Source: Chitinophaga niabensis (lineage in GTDB: Bacteria; Bacteroidota; Bacteroidia; Chitinophagales; Chitinophagaceae). From it: a stretch of DNA of 64,000 nucleotides. The DNA lies in the NCBI GenBank assembly GCA_017849435.1, contig JAFIGY010000014.1, positions 62,001-126,000 of the forward strand. Reading direction: 5' to 3'. This document shows positions 9,021 to 17,215 of this stretch, one piece after another (position 1 is the first letter of the stretch; every line of letters starts with the position of its first letter). The position numbers and the translations under genes are program-made. The notes under the pieces are model-generated. The model was not told the DNA's origin, made no database searches, and saw only the letters and a list, made by a program, of their open reading frames with translations.

Positions 9021-9028
9021 TAGCTTTG
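9021..9028 (+). promoter_or_regulatory. Bacteroidota -7 box (TAGCTTTG) of the susC operon
   Basis: A perfect match to the TAnnTTTG consensus, 34 bases before the susC start codon. No good -33 TTG element is present at the usual distance; that region is filled by the 11-bp array, as expected for an activator-dependent promoter. Confidence 0.6.
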
Positions 9029-9062
9029 CATTGATAAATAAAGACCTGTTAAAATCATTTTT

Positions 9063-12000
9063 ATGCAATTGAAATCTATCTTTTTATGGATGGGCCTGAT
9101 GATGCTCGCCGTTATTTCCCGCGCGCAGGAAAGGCTGGTCAAAGGCACCGTTACAGATTCCCTGTCAAAACAACCGCTGATCGGCGTGTCCGTTGCCGTA
9201 AAAGGCACAAAGACCGGCGTCGTTACAGATGTGAATGGCAACTATGCTGTTCAGGTGCCGGCACATGGAACGGCGCTTGTGTTTTCGTATGTGGGTTACA
9301 GTGATCAGGTGGTTGCACTTACATCGGGCAGCAATGTGGTGGATGTAACGCTTGCTGCGGCATCCAAATCCTTGTCTGGTGTGATCATCACGGGATACAC
9401 CAGCCAGAGCAAGGCCAGAACTACCGGGGCTGTTACCAGTCTCCCCGTAGCGGTTACCACGCAGGCGCCGGTGGGATCATTTGACGTCATGCTGCAAGGG
9501 CGTGCTCCCGGATTGTACGTGGGAACGCCCACCGGTCAGCCCGGTGAGCCCGGCCGTGTTTCCATTCGCGGCCTCGGTTCCATTAACGGGGATGTGATGC
9601 CCCTGTACGTGGTAGATGGTGTGCCCATTGCCAATAATTCATTCGCAGCGTTGAACCCTGAAGATTTTGAAACGATCCACGTGCTGAAAGATGCAGCTTC
9701 CACTGCACAGTACGGTTCCCGTGCCGCCAACGGCGTGATTATGCTGACCACCAAAAAAGGGAAAGCATGGGAAGACGGGAAAGTGCGCGTGAATTATCGC
9801 GCCCAGTTCGGTGTATCTGCTGTCAACAGTTCCAAGTGGGACATGATGAATACATCGGAACGCCTTCGCTTTGAAGAGATATTACAGGATCCGGGATTGC
9901 CGGGATGGGCTTATTCCCGGAATAATCCGAATAAACTTGTAAATGGCACTTTGGTGCCTAAGACAACAGATGATTTTGCTTTCGGGGATCGTTACCTTGA
10001 CAGTCTTCGCGCAATTAATACGGACTGGCGGAAGTACCTGCTGCGGCAGGGACACATGCAGTCGCATAACCTCAATTTGTCCGGCGGAAATGAAAACACC
10101 ACCTTCTATCTGTCCGGCGCTTACTTTAAACAGGAGGGGATTGCGCTCAACTCCGGTCTTGAGCGATACAGTCTGCGTGCGAACATCCAGAACCGCGCCG
10201 GTCGTTTCCGGTCTACGCTGAACATGGGAATATCCTCTGCGGCTGTCAGGTATATACAGGATGAGGGTGTTGCGTCAGACGGAGGTGCGGCTACCGGTGG
10301 TGGTGGTATCACGGAAAAGAACCCGATCGCGGCTTTGTATTATGCGCTGCCTTATGAATCGCCTTATGGAATGCCCGGCCTTGGCCATTATGGGGCGAAT
10401 GCACTGAATACATATGCCAATACCCTGAAGAAAGATAACCAGTTGAAAGGCGTGATGTCATTCAATGAAACAATACAGCTGAATGATGTTTTGCAATTGA
10501 CAGGCACCGTTGGGATGGACTTTCAACAAACCACTGCTACCAACTATCTCAACCCCGATTCCTGGTACGGACAAATGGTGAGCAATGGTAACCAGGGTTC
10601 TTTGCAGAAGGGAGTGGCCAACCGACTGGGACTGGTAGCTACCGGCGGAGTGCGTTATAACAGGCAGTGGAAAAATGGTAATGAGATAGAAGCTAACCTG
10701 CTGGCGGAAGTGAACAAGATCAAAGGAGACGGCTTCGGGTTTACCGGATATGGTCTTGTTCCGGAGTTGCCGAAAACACCGGCGGGTATCACGCCCGGTT
10801 CGCCGGACAATAATTTCATTCCGGATATCTATGGGAATACTACGCCCAATCGTTTATTGATCTCACAGATCGCGTTGTTCCGGTATTCTCACGGTGACAG
10901 ATACACGCTGTCTGCCAGCCTGCGCCGTGATGGCTCTTCGCAGGTGCCCGCGCAGAACCGGTATAAGTACTTTTACGCGTTGGGGGGCAGCTGGAATTTG
11001 CTGGCCGAGGAGTTCATGAAAGGCAGCCATGCTTTCAGCACATTGCGGCTGCGCGCCAGTTACGGTCTCACGGGTAATGCGGGCGGATTTACAAGCGACT
11101 ATGGGTTCAGGACCTTATACGGACCTTCTTATTACAGCGGCCGCAAAGCGTTGATACCGCAAACGCCCGGTAATCCCGCTTATAACTGGGAGATGAACCG
11201 CATCGGTGATGTTGGGCTGGAGTTCGGTTTCTTCCGCAACCGCCTCCGTGGTGAAATAGATGTATATAACCGCGTGACGGAAGGATTGTTCGTTAACCGT
11301 AACCTCTCGCTCACCACCGGCTTCCCCGTAATGGCCGCCAATGCCGGCAAGGTACGGAACCGCGGTGTGGAACTGATGCTCGAAGGAGATGCGATCCGGC
11401 AAAAAGATCTGAAGCTGACGTTTGGTTTGAACCTCGCATATAACAAGAATAAAGTATTGAGCCTTGGTGAGGAAAAACAGCTCTTCACGGATGAAGCGAC
11501 CATGAACCTCACAGGTCTTCCGCTGGGAAGCTTTTACGCCGTGCGCTGGAAGGGAGTGGACCCGCAGACCGGAGCGCCTGTTTATCTCGACAAAGATGGA
11601 AAGGAAACTAATGTCTATAGTACCGATGATGCAGTGCCTTTGAAAGCCACTTACGATCCTCCGTTGATCGGCGGTGTCACGACAAGTTTGACGTACAAAC
11701 GCTTCGAGTTTTCCATGCTGGTGAGTTTCATCCGCGGTATGTATCGCCTGAACTACCCGAACCTGTATGCGCATTCCGGAAGCCCCAACTACCGCCAGTA
11801 CAGCCAGTCGAAAGACATGCTCAACATCTGGCAGAAACCGGGAGATATCAGTGATTATCCCGGAGCACAGTATGCTACGCACTTTACCTCCCGCGATGTG
11901 ATGAGCGCGGATTATGTAAAGCTCCGCAACATAACGGTCGGGTATAACATTCCCGTACCCCGTGGTATGACGAAAGCCATTCGCAACGCGAAAGTATTTG

Positions 12001-12128
12001 CAAGCGGACAAAACCTGTTGTCTATCATGAAATGGCGAGGGTTTGATCCGGAAGATGCCAATGATATCGCCCAGTATGAGTATCCCATGCCCCGCACCAT
12101 TGCCGGTGGTATCAGTGTTTCATTCTAA
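9063..12128 (+). CDS. SusC-like TonB-dependent outer-membrane transporter
   Basis: 1021 residues with a signal peptide at 1-21 (ending ISRAQ). A CarboxypepD_reg-like domain at about 26-100 (GTVTDSLSKQPLIGVSV) is followed by the plug domain with IRGLGSI, PLYVVDGVPI and the SusC hallmark YGSRAANGVI. The rest is a beta-barrel ending in aromatic SVSF. There is no N-terminal STN domain, so signalling to an anti-sigma factor is not expected. It imports oligosaccharides across the outer membrane together with the SusD lipoprotein 21 bases downstream. Upstream lies the 11-bp array, so control by the neighbouring two-component system is likely. The substrate is inferred from the locus to be a uronic-acid polysaccharide fragment. 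Confidence 0.96.
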   Translation: MQLKSIFLWMGLMMLAVISRAQERLVKGTVTDSLSKQPLIGVSVAVKGTKTGVVTDVNGNYAVQVPAHGTALVFSYVGYSDQVVALTSGSNVVDVTLAAASKSLSGVIITGYTSQSKARTTGAVTSLPVAVTTQAPVGSFDVMLQGRAPGLYVGTPTGQPGEPGRVSIRGLGSINGDVMPLYVVDGVPIANNSFAALNPEDFETIHVLKDAASTAQYGSRAANGVIMLTTKKGKAWEDGKVRVNYRAQFGVSAVNSSKWDMMNTSERLRFEEILQDPGLPGWAYSRNNPNKLVNGTLVPKTTDDFAFGDRYLDSLRAINTDWRKYLLRQGHMQSHNLNLSGGNENTTFYLSGAYFKQEGIALNSGLERYSLRANIQNRAGRFRSTLNMGISSAAVRYIQDEGVASDGGAATGGGGITEKNPIAALYYALPYESPYGMPGLGHYGANALNTYANTLKKDNQLKGVMSFNETIQLNDVLQLTGTVGMDFQQTTATNYLNPDSWYGQMVSNGNQGSLQKGVANRLGLVATGGVRYNRQWKNGNEIEANLLAEVNKIKGDGFGFTGYGLVPELPKTPAGITPGSPDNNFIPDIYGNTTPNRLLISQIALFRYSHGDRYTLSASLRRDGSSQVPAQNRYKYFYALGGSWNLLAEEFMKGSHAFSTLRLRASYGLTGNAGGFTSDYGFRTLYGPSYYSGRKALIPQTPGNPAYNWEMNRIGDVGLEFGFFRNRLRGEIDVYNRVTEGLFVNRNLSLTTGFPVMAANAGKVRNRGVELMLEGDAIRQKDLKLTFGLNLAYNKNKVLSLGEEKQLFTDEATMNLTGLPLGSFYAVRWKGVDPQTGAPVYLDKDGKETNVYSTDDAVPLKATYDPPLIGGVTTSLTYKRFEFSMLVSFIRGMYRLNYPNLYAHSGSPNYRQYSQSKDMLNIWQKPGDISDYPGAQYATHFTSRDVMSADYVKLRNITVGYNIPVPRGMTKAIRNAKVFASGQNLLSIMKWRGFDPEDANDIAQYEYPMPRTIAGGISVSF

Positions 12129-12149
12129 AAACAAGACAAACCGCTTTTT

Positions 12150-13589
12150 ATGATCCTTCCTACTTTCAAGAAACTGGCATTAGCGCTTGGCGCAATGACC
12201 ATCATATACAGTGTTTCATCCTGCAATAAAATGCTGGACGTGAAACCGACCGACCAGGTGGATGGGAGTGAAATATTCAACTCCATCAGCACCGTAAACA
12301 AAGCCGTATTGGGCGTATATGCCGACTGGCAAACAGAATACATGCTCCGCATCGGATCCGTGATGGCAGACGAGTGCAGGATCGGCCTTAGGAACGCAGG
12401 TGTGAACGGTTCTGCGCAAAACCTTTTCAGATGGAGGTATGCCGCCGGCGATGCAGAGATCTCCGCACCCTGGGTCAATGCCTACCAGGTGATCAATCGT
12501 GCTAACAGGATACTGGAAGGCATTGACAAGGTTCCGGCTGATAACGAGGCCGACGTAAAAGCGCGCGCACAACTTAAAGGCGAGCTGCTGGCTATCCGTG
12601 CATTTGAACATTTCGAGCTTTACCGCGGCTTCAGTTTTTCCGGTGTTTATAACGCTGAAGCCTGGGCAGTGCCTTATGTTACGAGCACCGATATCAGCAA
12701 TAAACCAGCCAGACCCACATCTGCAGCATTCTTCCAGGCGCTCGGCAAAGACATTGAAACCGCTGTGCCGTTAATGGAGAATGAAGATAATAAGGATGTT
12801 ACAAGGATGAACATCCTCGCCCTATACGCCCTCCAGTCACGCGTAGCGCTCTACACCGGCAACTGGCAGACCGCCGTGGAAAGCGCCACCAGGGCGATCG
12901 GGAAAGTACCGCTGGCCGGCAGGGACGAGTTCCCCAATATCTGGACGGACCAGGGCAATGCGGAAGTGCTTTTCAGGCTCCGGAGAACGAACCAGAGCAC
13001 CTTACGCCCCGGCGATATCTGGCGCAACGGCACATTGGGCATCTACTATTTTGCACCCTCCCTGAAATTGCTTGCCGCGTACGATCAGCAGAACGACGTC
13101 CGCTACGCCAGCTATTTTTATAATGATCCTTCCCTTGCCGCCGGCGGGCAGCTGACCGATGTGATCGGGAAATATGCCGGCACGCAGGGCGCCGTTAACC
13201 TGAACGATGTAAAAGTATTCCGCATCGCAGAGATGTACCTGATCCGTGCGGAAGCGTACCAGCACCTGGGCCGCCTTGAAGATGGCTCCGCGGATCTGAA
13301 TATACTGCGAAGCGCCCGGATCAACGGATATGTGCCAAAGATTTACACCGATGGTGCAAAGCTGCTGAACGCTATACTCACGGAGCGTTTCCGGGAACTG
13401 CCCTTTGAAGGGCACCGCTACTTCGACCTGAAGCGGCTGGGTCTTCCCGTAACGCGCCTTGCTGCCGATCTGCAACAGGGCGATACCCAAACAGACCTGG
13501 CGTTTACGGATCAATATTACTATCTGCCTGTTCCGCAGGCAGAAACACTCGCTAACCCGAACATTAAACCCAATAACCAAGGTTGGTAG
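12150..13589 (+). CDS. SusD/RagB-like surface glycan-binding lipoprotein
   Basis: 479 residues. The lipoprotein signal has a lipobox Cys in VSSCNKMLD, and the downstream DVKPTDQ is typical of SusD N-termini. The TPR-like helical core includes RANRILEGIDKV and RAQLKGELLAIRAFEHFEL, and the C-terminal RFRELPFEGHRYFDLKRLG and PNIKPNNQGW mark the RagB/SusD fold. It caps the SusC barrel encoded 21 bases upstream and binds the glycan at the cell surface. It is the last gene of the operon and is followed by a terminator. Confidence 0.96.
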   Translation: MILPTFKKLALALGAMTIIYSVSSCNKMLDVKPTDQVDGSEIFNSISTVNKAVLGVYADWQTEYMLRIGSVMADECRIGLRNAGVNGSAQNLFRWRYAAGDAEISAPWVNAYQVINRANRILEGIDKVPADNEADVKARAQLKGELLAIRAFEHFELYRGFSFSGVYNAEAWAVPYVTSTDISNKPARPTSAAFFQALGKDIETAVPLMENEDNKDVTRMNILALYALQSRVALYTGNWQTAVESATRAIGKVPLAGRDEFPNIWTDQGNAEVLFRLRRTNQSTLRPGDIWRNGTLGIYYFAPSLKLLAAYDQQNDVRYASYFYNDPSLAAGGQLTDVIGKYAGTQGAVNLNDVKVFRIAEMYLIRAEAYQHLGRLEDGSADLNILRSARINGYVPKIYTDGAKLLNAILTERFRELPFEGHRYFDLKRLGLPVTRLAADLQQGDTQTDLAFTDQYYYLPVPQAETLANPNIKPNNQGW

Positions 13590-13655
13590 GCGCTCCGGAT
13601 CTCCGGAGGGCAGATGAATAAAGCGGACGTCCACAGTCCGCGAGCATGCACCCTG

Positions 13656-13690
13656 AAGCGGATGACTTAACCGGTCATCCGCTTTTTATT
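13656..13690 (+). terminator. Rho-independent terminator after susD
   Basis: An 11-bp perfect stem (AAGCGGATGAC at 13656-13666, GTCATCCGCTT at 13674-13684) with a 7-base loop, followed by a TTTATTTT tract. It separates the SusC/SusD operon from the lyase gene. Confidence 0.9.
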
Positions 13691-13721
13691 TTCATATCAA
13701 TTCCCTAAATTGAGGAAGTTT

Positions 13722-13735
13722 TGCAAACGTTTGCA
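13722..13735. promoter_or_regulatory. 14-bp perfect palindrome, LacI/GalR-type operator
   Basis: TGCAAACGTTTGCA is a perfect palindrome with the central ACGT typical of LacI/GalR-family operators. It lies 56 bases before the lyase start codon and after the terminator of the preceding operon. No LacI-family gene is present in the window, so the regulator would act in trans. Confidence 0.6.
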
Positions 13736-13791
13736 TAGTGTCGCGATTTTTACCACGTTCGTACCTATTTATTCATCTCAATCCTCATCCA

Positions 13792-16700
13792 ATGAGAAAA
13801 TTAATGCTACTCCTCGCACTGTTTGCCTTCTTTCACTCCCATCTGCAGGCCCAGGCCACGGAATATACGCTGATCATGGATCGCGTCCGGGCGGATCAGC
13901 AGGCCTCCGTTTCCGGGAATATCTCTTCCCTCGATAATGGCGTGACCACCAACCTGGCCTCCCTGCAGAATGACGGATCCTGGGCGGACATCAGCTATGC
14001 CTACAGTGCTACCTCCTACACTGCGGACACACATCTGGCCCGCGTGAAGAACTTTGCACTGGCGTATTCCCTGCCCACCAGCAGCTACTACAGCAACGAC
14101 ACGCTTTTTCAGGCGATCATTCAAAGCCTTGCATATTGGAACCAGGCCGATCCGCAAAGCTGGAACTGGTATCATAACCAGATATCCAATCCGCAGCGCC
14201 TCGGCGAGATCATGATCGTGCTGTATCCCGGTCCGCAATTGCTGCCGGATACGCTGAAGAATAAACTCCTCACCCAGATGAACCGTGGCAACCCCGCCGC
14301 GCAAACAGGTGCCAACAAACTGGATGTAGCTACCCACTTCATCTACCGCGCCTGCCTCACCGCCAACGCCAGCCTGATGCAAACGGGCGTTACAGAGGCT
14401 TTTAATCCTATTTCCTACACAACGGCGGAAGGTATTCAGCATGATCTTTCCTATCAGCAACATGGTGCTCAATTATACATTTTTGGTTACGGCTCCGTAC
14501 TGGTGAGCGGCGAGATCAATATAGCCACTTACCTGCAAGGCACTTCCTACGCTCTTAGTGGAACGAAACTGACGCTGCTGGCGGATTTTGTGCGGAAGGG
14601 GTTCCTGGCGCCAATCCGCGGCCGGAACATCGATTTCAGCGTGAACGGTCGCAGTATCAGTCGTACCAACAATCTCAGTCAGGGTGGCATATGGGGACTG
14701 ATCTCGAAGATGAAAGCGCTGGACAGCGCGAACAGTGCAGCATACGATCAGGCAATTGCCCGCCTGCGCGCGCAGCAACCACCTTCTTACATGATAACGC
14801 CCGGTCACACACAGTTCTGGCGTTCGGATTACACGGTACATCACCGGAGCAATTATTTCTTCGGGTTGAGGAATGTATCTACCCGTACGGCTAAATCGGA
14901 AAATGGGAATGGCGAGAACCTGAAAGGATATTATTTATCAGATGGCGCTACCAATACGATGGTAAGCGGACTGGAATACGATAACATCTTCCCGATATGG
15001 GACTGGAGCAGGATCCCCGGCACCACAGTCCCCTACATCACAACGTTCCCTTTGCGCACGGCCTGGGGCGTGAACATGGGCACTGCGGCTTTTGTTGGAG
15101 GCGCTTCGGATTCCCTGTACGGAGTTTCCACTTATGCCATGAATGATTACAGTACCACGGCAAAGAAATCGTGGTTCTTCTTCGATGATGAAGTAGTTTG
15201 TTTGGGCGCAGGGATCACCTCTACCGCTTCACAGGCGATCAATACCACCGTGGAGCAAAATCTGAAGAACGGCGCGGTGACGGTGTCTGCGAATGGCACG
15301 ACAGACACGGTGGCTACAGGCTCCTATACCTACAACAACCTGAAATGGATATGGCACAATAACATCGGATATTATTTCCCGTCCGGCGGCAATCTCGCAC
15401 TCAGCACGCAAACGCAAACAGGCAACTGGAAGAGCATCAACACCGGCGGCAGCACTACCAACATTACGAAGAATGTGTTCAAACTCTGGGTGGATCATGG
15501 AACACAACCTTCCAACGCGAGTTATGCCTACTATGTACTTCCCGGTAAAGCGCTGGCAGACGTGCAGCAGTACGACACTTCGGCCATCCGCATCCTTGCC
15601 AATACCAGCGCCGTACAGGCCGTTAAACATAAGGGTCTGAATATCCGGCAGATGGTGTTCTTCCAGGCAGGCACTTACACCTACGATTCCGTGACGATCA
15701 CGGTGGATCATCCCTGTGCGATGATATTGAAGAATATCGGCAGTAGTAATGTGCAGGTGAGTATTGCAGATCCGGCGCAGGCTTTCAGCCAGATCAATGT
15801 TTACCTGACGCTGCCGGGCATTGATTCCGTGCGGTTGCTCTCCTGCTCCATGCCCACCGGTCCCTATGCAGGAAGCACCGTGGTATATACCGTGAACAGC
15901 ACTACACCGGTCTATCGTCCGGAGGGTATCCTGCCTGTGGCGGATTCCTACGTTCGGGACGGCAGTTATGCGAATGATAACTATGGGGGACAAAGTATAC
16001 TGACGGTGAAAGCAGACGGTACCGGCTATACGCGGGAGACCTTTCTGAAATTCGATCTTTCCGGTTTAACCGGCAGCTACGTAGCCGCGAAACTGCGCCT
16101 GACCATTTCCGGCGCCAATACGGACGCCGGCACCACCTCCTGGAACGTTCATTATCTCAGTAACGACAGCTGGACGGAGACAGGGCTTACCTGGAATAAC
16201 AAACCGGCCACAGGCGCACTGCTGGCCACACAGCCAGGCCGTACCAGCGGCGTGGTGGAGTGGGATATCAGCCAGCAGGTGATCTCCGAGCTGGCAGGCG
16301 ATAAAATACTTTCCCTCCGGGTGTCTTCTACTACTGCCGGCGCCAAAACAGATGCTTCCTTTTATTCCCGCGAAGCCAGCGTGCAGGCATCCGCACCGCG
16401 GCTGATCCTGGAAACTTCCCGCAGCACTACCGCCATTGCAGATGCATACGTACGCAACGGTACTTACGGAAATACCAACTACGGCTCCGTTACCTCGCTT
16501 GTGCTGAAGAAAGACGGGGACGGTTACGCGCGGGAAGCTTTCGTGAAGTTTGATGTAAGTAATGTACCGCCCTTAGCGGACACAGTGAAGATGCGGATCT
16601 ATGTGAACTACGCGAATACAGATATTGCCACCACGGGCTGGTCGCTGTATTTCGTGAATAACGACAGCTGGACGGAGAGCGGCATCACCTGGAATAACAT

Positions 16701-17208
16701 GCCTGTTACCACTTCTCTCATCGGTACCGTCACCGGAAAACCGGCGGGCAATTATATGGACTGGGATGTTACAGGTATCGCGCAAAGCGAACGTGCCGGC
16801 GATGGCATCTTATCGCTCAAATTAGTATCCACCACTACCGGCGCCAAAACAGACGGTTCCTTCAGTTCCCGGGAAACTGCCGACGATCTGCAAAAGCCCA
16901 CTCTGATGGCTTATGCCGCCGGGGGGAATCCGCTGTTACTAAGCGCTGCGGCAAAGGAATTCACGACTCCCGTCAGCACCGTGAAATTATTTCCCAATCC
17001 GGTTTCCGGCATAATGACGATAGAAAGCAAAGTATCTTACGACAGAGCCGAACTGCGGGATGCGCGGGGCGGATTGATGCGGTCCGTTATGTTGAAGGAT
17101 CAACAGAAATTTCAGATCGATATGACGGCTTTTCAGCAGGGCATCTATTTTTTGCACTTGTTTGGAAAAGACGGAGTGCGGGTGGAGAAGGTGGTGAAGG
17201 TGAAGTAA
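13792..17208 (+). CDS. Secreted PL8 polysaccharide lyase with two DNRLRE/CBM96-like domains and T9SS tail
   Basis: 1138 residues. The ATG at 13792 starts a signal peptide (1-21, ending LQAQ); an upstream in-frame ATG at 13738 gives a poor leader. The PL8 alpha-toroid and beta-sandwich cover about 25-700. Catalytic residues match the spacing of chondroitin AC/hyaluronate lyases: Asn175 (GANK), His224 (QQHG), Tyr233 (FGYG), Arg287 and Arg291 (NGRSISR) and Glu370 (KSENGNGEN). These enzymes cut glycosaminoglycans or related uronates by beta-elimination, leaving unsaturated uronic acid. Two tandem DNRLRE-type modules follow at about 715-878 and 880-1040, each with DSW/TWNN signatures. Residues about 1062-1138 (KLFPNPVSG...) are a type A T9SS sorting domain, so the enzyme is secreted or surface-anchored. 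The exact substrate (chondroitin, hyaluronan, xanthan) is not settled by motifs. Confidence 0.93.
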   Translation: MRKLMLLLALFAFFHSHLQAQATEYTLIMDRVRADQQASVSGNISSLDNGVTTNLASLQNDGSWADISYAYSATSYTADTHLARVKNFALAYSLPTSSYYSNDTLFQAIIQSLAYWNQADPQSWNWYHNQISNPQRLGEIMIVLYPGPQLLPDTLKNKLLTQMNRGNPAAQTGANKLDVATHFIYRACLTANASLMQTGVTEAFNPISYTTAEGIQHDLSYQQHGAQLYIFGYGSVLVSGEINIATYLQGTSYALSGTKLTLLADFVRKGFLAPIRGRNIDFSVNGRSISRTNNLSQGGIWGLISKMKALDSANSAAYDQAIARLRAQQPPSYMITPGHTQFWRSDYTVHHRSNYFFGLRNVSTRTAKSENGNGENLKGYYLSDGATNTMVSGLEYDNIFPIWDWSRIPGTTVPYITTFPLRTAWGVNMGTAAFVGGASDSLYGVSTYAMNDYSTTAKKSWFFFDDEVVCLGAGITSTASQAINTTVEQNLKNGAVTVSANGTTDTVATGSYTYNNLKWIWHNNIGYYFPSGGNLALSTQTQTGNWKSINTGGSTTNITKNVFKLWVDHGTQPSNASYAYYVLPGKALADVQQYDTSAIRILANTSAVQAVKHKGLNIRQMVFFQAGTYTYDSVTITVDHPCAMILKNIGSSNVQVSIADPAQAFSQINVYLTLPGIDSVRLLSCSMPTGPYAGSTVVYTVNSTTPVYRPEGILPVADSYVRDGSYANDNYGGQSILTVKADGTGYTRETFLKFDLSGLTGSYVAAKLRLTISGANTDAGTTSWNVHYLSNDSWTETGLTWNNKPATGALLATQPGRTSGVVEWDISQQVISELAGDKILSLRVSSTTAGAKTDASFYSREASVQASAPRLILETSRSTTAIADAYVRNGTYGNTNYGSVTSLVLKKDGDGYAREAFVKFDVSNVPPLADTVKMRIYVNYANTDIATTGWSLYFVNNDSWTESGITWNNMPVTTSLIGTVTGKPAGNYMDWDVTGIAQSERAGDGILSLKLVSTTTGAKTDGSFSSRETADDLQKPTLMAYAAGGNPLLLSAAAKEFTTPVSTVKLFPNPVSGIMTIESKVSYDRAELRDARGGLMRSVMLKDQQKFQIDMTAFQQGIYFLHLFGKDGVRVEKVVKVK

Positions 17209-17215
17209 AGGAGGT

